Assembly: GCF_000813745.1 (NCBI RefSeq)
Contig: NZ_JWLC01000014.1
Span: 161,932 to 225,931, forward strand
Direction of reading: 5' to 3'
DNA: 64,000 nt
DNA from: Leisingera sp. ANG-M1
GTDB lineage: Bacteria > Pseudomonadota > Alphaproteobacteria > Rhodobacterales > Rhodobacteraceae
Below the pieces are notes generated by a model that ran no database searches, was not told the origin of the DNA, and saw nothing but the letters and a program-made list of their open reading frames with translations. Of the stretch, positions 58,918 to 64,000 are shown piece after piece; the first letter of the stretch is position 1, and every line of letters starts with the position of its first letter. The position numbers and the translations under genes were made by a program.

Positions 58918-61056
58918 TCATCCGGCCGCCTTCAATTCCAGACGCCGCGCATGCAGCACCGGCTCGGTATAGCCCGAAGGCTGCACCCGCCCCTTGAACA
59001 CCAGGTCGCAAGCCGCCTGGAACGCAATGGTGTCAAACCCCGGCGCCATCATGCGGTAACTGTTGTCGCCGCGGTTCTGCTCGTCCACCACTTTGGCCAT
59101 CTTGCGCAGCGACCCCATCACTTCCTCTTCGCTGACAACCCCGTGGTGCAGCCAGTTGGCGATATGCTGGGCCGAGATCCGGCAGGTCGCGCGGTCCTCC
59201 ATCAGCCCCACATCATTGATGTCCGGCACTTTCGAGCAGCCAACGCCCTGATCCACCCAGCGCACAACGTAGCCCAGGATGCCTTGCGCATTGTTGTCCA
59301 CCTCCCGCGCGATCTGGCGCGGCGACCACTTGCGGTAGGTGGCCAGCGGAATTTCCAGAATGCCGTCGACATGGGCACGCCGCCCGCCCGCTTTCAGCCG
59401 CTCCTGCACCGCCAGCACATCCACCTTGTGGTAATGCAGCGCATGCAGGGTCGCTGCGGTCGGGCTTGGCACCCAGGCGCAGTTGGCGCCGGACTTCGGA
59501 TGCTCGATCTTCTGTTCGATCATCGCCGCCATCATGTCCGGCATCGCCCACATGCCCTTGCCGATCTGCGCCTTCCCTGACAGACCGCATTCCAGCCCGA
59601 TATCCACGTTCAGGTTCTCATAGGCGCCGATCCAGGCCTTGCGCTTGATGAAGTCCTTGCGGCTGAACGGCCCAGCCTCCATCGAGGTGTGGATCTCATC
59701 GCCGGTGCGGTCAAGGAAACCAGTGTTGATAAAGGCCACCCGATGCTTGGCAGCGCGGATGCATTCCTTGAGATTCACCGAGGTGCGGCGCTCCTCATCC
59801 ATGATGCCGATCTTCACGGTGTGGCGCGGCAGGCCCAGGATATCTTCGACCTTGCCAAAGATCCGGTCAGCAAACGCCACTTCTTCCGGCCCGTGCATCT
59901 TGGGTTTCACCACATAGACCGAGCCATGGGCCGAGTTGCCGCTGTCGCGCTTCAAGTCGTGCATGGCGATCATCACGGTGATCAGCGCATCCAGCAGGCC
60001 TTCATAGGCCTCATGGCCGTCGCCATCCAGCACCGCCGGGTTGGTCATCAGGTGCCCCACATTGCGCACCCACAGAACCGCGCGGCCTTTGACCGTCAGC
60101 TGCGTGCCATTGGGCGCGGTAAAGCCGAAGTCCGGGTTCAGGCGGCGGGTTATGGTCTTGCCGCCCTTCTCCAGAACCGCCTCCAGATCGCCCTTCATCA
60201 GGCCCAGCCAGTTGGAGTAGGCCAGCACCTTGTCCTCGGCATCAACGCAAGCGACCGAATCCTCGCAATCCATGATCGCCGACATCGCGCTTTCCAGCCG
60301 CACATCCGCCAGCCCGGCCTGGTCGCGGGCACCGATTGCATGGGCGCGGTCGAACACCAGCTCCACATGCAAGCCATTGTTGCGCAGCAGCACCGAGTCC
60401 GGCGCCTTCGGGTTGCCCCGGTAGCCTGCGAATTTCTCCGGCTGCGCCAGCGGCAGGTCATCAACCAGCAGCTGGCCGTCCTGCACATGATAGCGGCGCA
60501 CATCGGCATGGCTGGTGCCCTCAATCGGAAAGGCCTCGTCCAGGAACACCCGCGCCCGCGCAACTACCCGCGCGCCGCGGCCCCGGTCATAGCCGCCCTT
60601 GGGTGCTGCGGAACCCATCGCATCAGTCCCGTAAAACCCGTCATACAGACTGCCCCAGCGAGCGTTCGCCGCGTTCAGCGCGTACCGCGCATTGGTGATC
60701 GGCACCACCAGCTGCGGCCCCGGCACCTTGGCAATTTCAGGGTCGACATTCTGCGTCTCAATCTCGAAATCCGCTCCCTCAGGCAGCAGATAGCCAATCT
60801 CAGCCAAAAACGCCTTATAGCCCTCGTGGTCATGCGGCTTGCCGCGGTTGGCAATATGCCAGGCGTCGATCTTGGCCTGGATCTCTTCCCGCTTGGCAAT
60901 CAGCGCCCGGTTCTCCGGCCCGAACCCGTTCACCAGCTCCGCCAGCCCCTTCCAGAACACCTCGGCATCCACTCCGGTGCCCGGCAGTGCCTGCTTCTCG
61001 ACAAACTCCGCCAGCTCCGACGCAACCTGAATTCCCTGTTTCTCGACCCGGCTCAT
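58918..61056 (-). CDS. glcB: Malate synthase G
   Basis: A 712-residue enzyme of the glyoxylate shunt; it condenses acetyl-CoA and glyoxylate to malate. Family segments are [18 protein letters not shown] near residue 145, [31 protein letters not shown] near residue 270 (with the Asp/Glu that binds magnesium), [46 protein letters not shown] and [28 protein letters not shown]. The start at 61056 has an AAGGAGCAG site 3-8 bases upstream. It diverges from pepN with a 220-base gap. With leucine degradation supplying acetyl-CoA, it would replenish C4 acids. Confidence 0.97.
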   Translation of the reverse strand: MSRVEKQGIQVASELAEFVEKQALPGTGVDAEVFWKGLAELVNGFGPENRALIAKREEIQAKIDAWHIANRGKPHDHEGYKAFLAEIGYLLPEGADFEIETQNVDPEIAKVPGPQLVVPITNARYALNAANARWGSLYDGFYGTDAMGSAAPKGGYDRGRGARVVARARVFLDEAFPIEGTSHADVRRYHVQDGQLLVDDLPLAQPEKFAGYRGNPKAPDSVLLRNNGLHVELVFDRAHAIGARDQAGLADVRLESAMSAIMDCEDSVACVDAEDKVLAYSNWLGLMKGDLEAVLEKGGKTITRRLNPDFGFTAPNGTQLTVKGRAVLWVRNVGHLMTNPAVLDGDGHEAYEGLLDALITVMIAMHDLKRDSGNSAHGSVYVVKPKMHGPEEVAFADRIFGKVEDILGLPRHTVKIGIMDEERRTSVNLKECIRAAKHRVAFINTGFLDRTGDEIHTSMEAGPFSRKDFIKRKAWIGAYENLNVDIGLECGLSGKAQIGKGMWAMPDMMAAMIEQKIEHPKSGANCAWVPSPTAATLHALHYHKVDVLAVQERLKAGGRRAHVDGILEIPLATYRKWSPRQIAREVDNNAQGILGYVVRWVDQGVGCSKVPDINDVGLMEDRATCRISAQHIANWLHHGVVSEEEVMGSLRKMAKVVDEQNRGDNSYRMMAPGFDTIAFQAACDLVFKGRVQPSGYTEPVLHARRLELKAAG

Positions 61057-61276
61057 GCTCTGCTCCTTCCGGCGGTACACCACTGTATGCCGATCCATCT
61101 AGAACAAAAGTTTCCGATCGGCAACAAACCAGCCATCCATGTAATCCTAACTCAATTTCTTGTTTTCCAAGAAAGTGCTGCGGATTTTTCCAACTATTCC
61201 CTTTCCACCCCCAATCCGCTTGCAGTCGCGCCCGCATCCTCTACACCTGAAAGAAGCAGTGCAGAGGAGAACGAGA
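61057..61276. other. Divergent gap between glcB and pepN
   Basis: A 220-base stretch holding the promoters of both genes. I see a short palindrome CCGATCGG (61114-61121), an AT-richer segment around 61140-61200, and no small gene. No clear promoter pair can be named. Confidence 0.4.
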
Positions 61277-63829
61277 ATGGCCAAAGACACGCCCCAGACC
61301 TTCTACCTGAAAGACTACACGCCTTTTGGTTTTGACGTTGACAGCGTTCACCTGACCTTCCGCCTGACGCCGGAAACCACCCGGGTGCTGAGCAAGATCC
61401 GCTTTGCGCCTAAGTCGGATGCCGCGGACAAGACCTTCTTTCTGCACGGCGAGGAGCTGCAGCTGATCTCGGCCAAGATAGACGGCCAGGAGGTCTCGCC
61501 CGAGCTGACCGAAAAAGGCCTCACCTGCGAGGTGCCCAGCGCCCCCTTCACCTGGGAAGCCGAGGTCGAGATCAACCCGGCCGGCAATACCGCGCTGGAA
61601 GGGCTCTACATGTCCAACCGCATGTACTGCACCCAATGCGAGGCCGAGGGCTTCCGCAAGATCACCTATTACCCGGACCGCCCCGACGTGATGTCCACCT
61701 TCACCGTCCGCATCGAAGGCGACGAGCCGGTGATGCTCTCAAACGGCAACCCGATGGGCGCGGGCGAAGGCTGGGCTGAATGGCACGATCCCTGGCCGAA
61801 GCCGGCCTATCTGTTTGCGCTGGTAGCCGGCGATCTGGTGAACCATCCGGGCAGCTTCACCACCAAGTCCGGCAAGGAGGTGGAGCTGAACATCTGGGTC
61901 CGCCCCGGCGACGAGAATAAATGCGCCTTCGGCATGGAAGCGCTGAAGAAGTCGATGAAATGGGACGAGGACGTCTATGGCCTCGAATACGACCTCGAGC
62001 TGTTCAACATCGTTGCCGTGGACGACTTCAACATGGGCGCGATGGAGAACAAGGGGCTGAACATTTTCAACTCCTCCTGCGTTCTGGCCTCACCCGAAAC
62101 TTCGACGGACGCCAATTTTGAGCGCATCGAGGCGATTATCGCCCATGAGTACTTCCACAACTGGACCGGCAACCGCATCACCTGCCGCGACTGGTTCCAG
62201 CTCTGCCTGAAGGAGGGGCTGACGGTCTTCCGTGACGCCCAGTTCACCTCTGACATGCGCTCGGAGCCGGTTAAGCGGATCGACGACGTGATTACGCTCC
62301 GCGCCCGCCAGTTCCCCGAGGACAACGGCCCCCTCGCTCATCCGCCGCGCCCGGAGCAGTTCCAGGAGATCAACAACTTCTACACCGCCACCGTCTATGA
62401 AAAGGGCGCCGAGGTGATCGGCATGCTGAAGCGGCTGGTGGGCGATGAGAACTACTACAAGGCGCTAAAGCTCTATTTTGAGCGCCACGACGGCCAGGCC
62501 TGCACCATCGAGGACTGGCTGAAGGTGTTTGAGGATGCCACAGGCCGCGACCTGCAGCAGTTCAAGCTCTGGTACAGCCAGGCCGGCACCCCGCGGGTGA
62601 AGGTCACGGAAGACTACGCCGATGGCACCTATACCCTGACCTTTGAGCAATCGACTCCGCCCACTCCCGGCCAGCCGGACAAGGCCCCGCGGGTGATCCC
62701 GATGGCGGTGGGCCTGTTGTCGCCCAACGGCGGCGAGGTCCGCGCCACGCAAGTGCTGGAACTGACCGAAGCCAAACAAAGCTTCTTCTTCGAGGGCCTG
62801 GGTGCCAAACCGGTGCCGTCGATCCTGCGCGAGTTCTCCGCCCCGGTGATCCTGGAGCGTGACACCACCAACGCCGAGCGCGCCTTCCTGCTGGCCCATG
62901 ACACCGACCCGTTCAACCGCTGGGAGGCCGGCAACGCCCTGGCCAAGGAAACCCGTGTGGCGATGGTGCTGGACGGCGCCGCGCCGGATGCGGCCTATCT
63001 GGACGCGCTGGAGAAGCTGGTGCGCGACGATGATCAGGACCCGGCCTTCCGCGCCCTGGTGCTGTCGCCGCCCAGCCAGGCCGACATCGCCCAGACCCTG
63101 CATGAGCGCGGCTATACCCCCGATCCGCAAAAGATCTACGACGCGGCCGAAACCTTCACCCAGACCCTCGCCCAGCAACTGGAGACCAGCCTGCCCCGGC
63201 TCTACGCGGCGACCACTGTCGATGGCCCCTACGCGCCAGACGCTGAAGGGGCAGGCAAACGCGCCCTGAATGGCCGCATCCTGTCTCTGCTGACCCGTCT
63301 CGACGGCGGCGAGCAGGCGGCGCGCCAATACGCCGCCGCCGACAACATGACCCAGCAGTACGCTGCGCTGGCTGCGCTGATGAAGGCTGAAAAAGGCGAT
63401 ACCCAGTCCCAGGCCTTCTTTGATCAATGGCAGGACGACCGGCTGGTGATGGACAAGTGGTTCGCCCTGCAGATCGCCTGCGCCGCACCGGAGAAGACCG
63501 CCGCCGCTGCAACCGCCCTCACCCAGCACGCGCTGTTCGATATGAGGAACCCGAACCGCTTCCGCGCGGTGATGGGGGCACTGGCAGGCAACCACGCAGG
63601 CTTCCACCACGCCAGCGGCGAAGGCTATCAGCTGCTGGCGGATAACCTCATCGCGCTGGATAAGCTGAACCCGCAAACCACCGCCCGCATGTGTGCCGCC
63701 TTCCAAACCTGGAAGCGCTACGGCACCGACCGGCAGGCGCTGATCCGTGCGCAGCTGACCCGGATCGCCGGTACCGAGAACCTCAGCCGCGACACGAACG
63801 AGATGGTCACCCGGATCCTTGATGCCTGA
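61277..63829 (+). CDS. pepN: Aminopeptidase N, M1 family
   Basis: An 850-residue zinc aminopeptidase. The exopeptidase motif is FNMGAMENKGLNIFNSS near residue 255, and the zinc motif IIAHEYFHNWTGNRITCRDWFQLCLKEGLT near residue 290 (HExxH plus the downstream Glu). The N-terminal beta domain includes MYCTQCEAEGFRKITYYPDRPDVMSTFTVRIE, and the C-terminal helical domain starts near residue 540. It removes N-terminal residues from peptides in the cytoplasm, completing the breakdown of imported peptides. The start at 61277 has a GAGGAGA site; upstream in-frame sequence lies in the divergent promoter gap. It overlaps the next gene by 8 bases. Confidence 0.97.
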   Translation: MAKDTPQTFYLKDYTPFGFDVDSVHLTFRLTPETTRVLSKIRFAPKSDAADKTFFLHGEELQLISAKIDGQEVSPELTEKGLTCEVPSAPFTWEAEVEINPAGNTALEGLYMSNRMYCTQCEAEGFRKITYYPDRPDVMSTFTVRIEGDEPVMLSNGNPMGAGEGWAEWHDPWPKPAYLFALVAGDLVNHPGSFTTKSGKEVELNIWVRPGDENKCAFGMEALKKSMKWDEDVYGLEYDLELFNIVAVDDFNMGAMENKGLNIFNSSCVLASPETSTDANFERIEAIIAHEYFHNWTGNRITCRDWFQLCLKEGLTVFRDAQFTSDMRSEPVKRIDDVITLRARQFPEDNGPLAHPPRPEQFQEINNFYTATVYEKGAEVIGMLKRLVGDENYYKALKLYFERHDGQACTIEDWLKVFEDATGRDLQQFKLWYSQAGTPRVKVTEDYADGTYTLTFEQSTPPTPGQPDKAPRVIPMAVGLLSPNGGEVRATQVLELTEAKQSFFFEGLGAKPVPSILREFSAPVILERDTTNAERAFLLAHDTDPFNRWEAGNALAKETRVAMVLDGAAPDAAYLDALEKLVRDDDQDPAFRALVLSPPSQADIAQTLHERGYTPDPQKIYDAAETFTQTLAQQLETSLPRLYAATTVDGPYAPDAEGAGKRALNGRILSLLTRLDGGEQAARQYAAADNMTQQYAALAALMKAEKGDTQSQAFFDQWQDDRLVMDKWFALQIACAAPEKTAAAATALTQHALFDMRNPNRFRAVMGALAGNHAGFHHASGEGYQLLADNLIALDKLNPQTTARMCAAFQTWKRYGTDRQALIRAQLTRIAGTENLSRDTNEMVTRILDA

Positions 63830-64000
63830 GACACCTGAAACCCTGCCGCCGGCGGAAGACTACAGCTTCTCCCGCCGCGGCCGCACTCCCGCCGCTATGC
63901 TGGCCACCGGCGGCTGGCTGGCGGCGCTCTTGGTCTTGTGGCTGGTCCTGCAAGCCGCCTGGTGGGCGGGGCTTCTGCTGGCCCCGCCGGGGGGCCCCCC
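63822..64000 (+). CDS. Membrane protein, N-terminal part (cut by window edge)
   Basis: The first 59 codons of a gene that overlaps the end of pepN by 8 bases. The sequence reads MPETPETLPPAEDYSFSRRG, a basic segment (RTPAAM), then a long apolar run LATGGWLAALLVLWLVLQAAWWAGLLLA, i.e. at least one membrane helix. The rest is outside the window and no family can be assigned. Coupling to pepN suggests co-expression. Confidence 0.6.
   Translation, partial: MPETPETLPPAEDYSFSRRGRTPAAMLATGGWLAALLVLWLVLQAAWWAGLLLAPPGGP

Noticed and set aside
63981..64000. Run of G then C at the very end of the window
   Set aside because: Could be a hairpin or an assembly edge, but it is cut by the window and lies within the frame of the partial membrane protein; nothing can be concluded.
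1..64000. CRISPR arrays, tRNA or rRNA genes, transposases and phage genes
   Set aside because: No regularly spaced direct repeats, no recognisable RNA-gene sequence and no mobile-element proteins were found on reading; a tRNAscan or Infernal run would be needed to exclude small RNAs.

Overview
This GC-rich window looks like a chromosomal segment of a roseobacter-type member of the Rhodobacteraceae (Alphaproteobacteria), close to the Phaeobacter/Leisingera/Ruegeria group. The evidence is a nuo operon studded with small Rhodobacterales-type accessory genes (DUF5333, DUF5337, MAPEG, lipoproteins), a leucine/isovalerate catabolic cluster, pntAB, the kdtA-type LPS gene next to moaA, and the protein sequences themselves. 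The taxonomy is inferred from family recognition. I found no rRNA, tRNA, CRISPR array, prophage or insertion sequence.

Layout. (1) 1-11.5 kb, minus strand: complex I genes nuoA-B-C-D-E-F-G-H-I with at least eight non-nuo genes threaded between them or following them, mostly by overlaps or gaps of a few bases. One is a 48-codon gene that exactly fills the nuoC-nuoD gap. A good sigma70-type promoter precedes nuoA. (2) 11.6-21.9 kb, minus strand: leucine/isovalerate degradation (ivd; then an acyl-CoA synthetase, methylcrotonyl-CoA carboxylase beta and alpha, HMG-CoA lyase, methylglutaconyl-CoA hydratase). It is interrupted by an opposite-strand ompW and by a clearly lower-GC gene of unknown function wedged into the operon. 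(3) 22-32.6 kb: a DegT-type aminotransferase and gph on the minus strand; then plus-strand glmU-glmS, a PPOX-fold protein, an AlkD-like protein, moaA, waaA and an LPS-type glycosyltransferase. (4) 32.7-42.3 kb: a peptide-type ABC transporter split into two divergent units. The fused ATPase and argE-like deacetylase face one way, the binding protein and two permeases the other. Two tandem M20 amidohydrolases follow argE. (5) 42.5-50 kb: a YeeE/YedE transporter overlapping a DUF3422 gene tail to tail, pntAB with a repeat-rich control region, an ICMT-like methyltransferase, and a metallo-beta-lactamase-fold protein with a degenerate metal motif. (6) 50-57 kb: SDR, YjbR, kynU, kynA (tryptophan to kynurenine to anthranilate), then a TetR gene divergent from an iorAB-type molybdenum hydroxylase with several TGTCA/TGACA half-sites between them. 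(7) 57-64 kb: GNAT, class I glutamine amidotransferase-like hydrolase, glcG-like gene and malate synthase G (minus), then pepN and a truncated membrane protein (plus).

How it fits together: much of the window is central energy and acyl-CoA metabolism. Acetyl-CoA and acetoacetate from leucine breakdown feed respiration, the glyoxylate shunt (malate synthase), NADPH supply (transhydrogenase) and complex I. Peptide, amide and tryptophan scavenging genes supply amino acids. The least explained items are the accessory genes in the nuo operon, the low-GC gene inside the leucine operon, the degenerate MBL protein, and a composite intergenic repeat (GC hairpin plus conserved box) present in five clear copies and one possible sixth.
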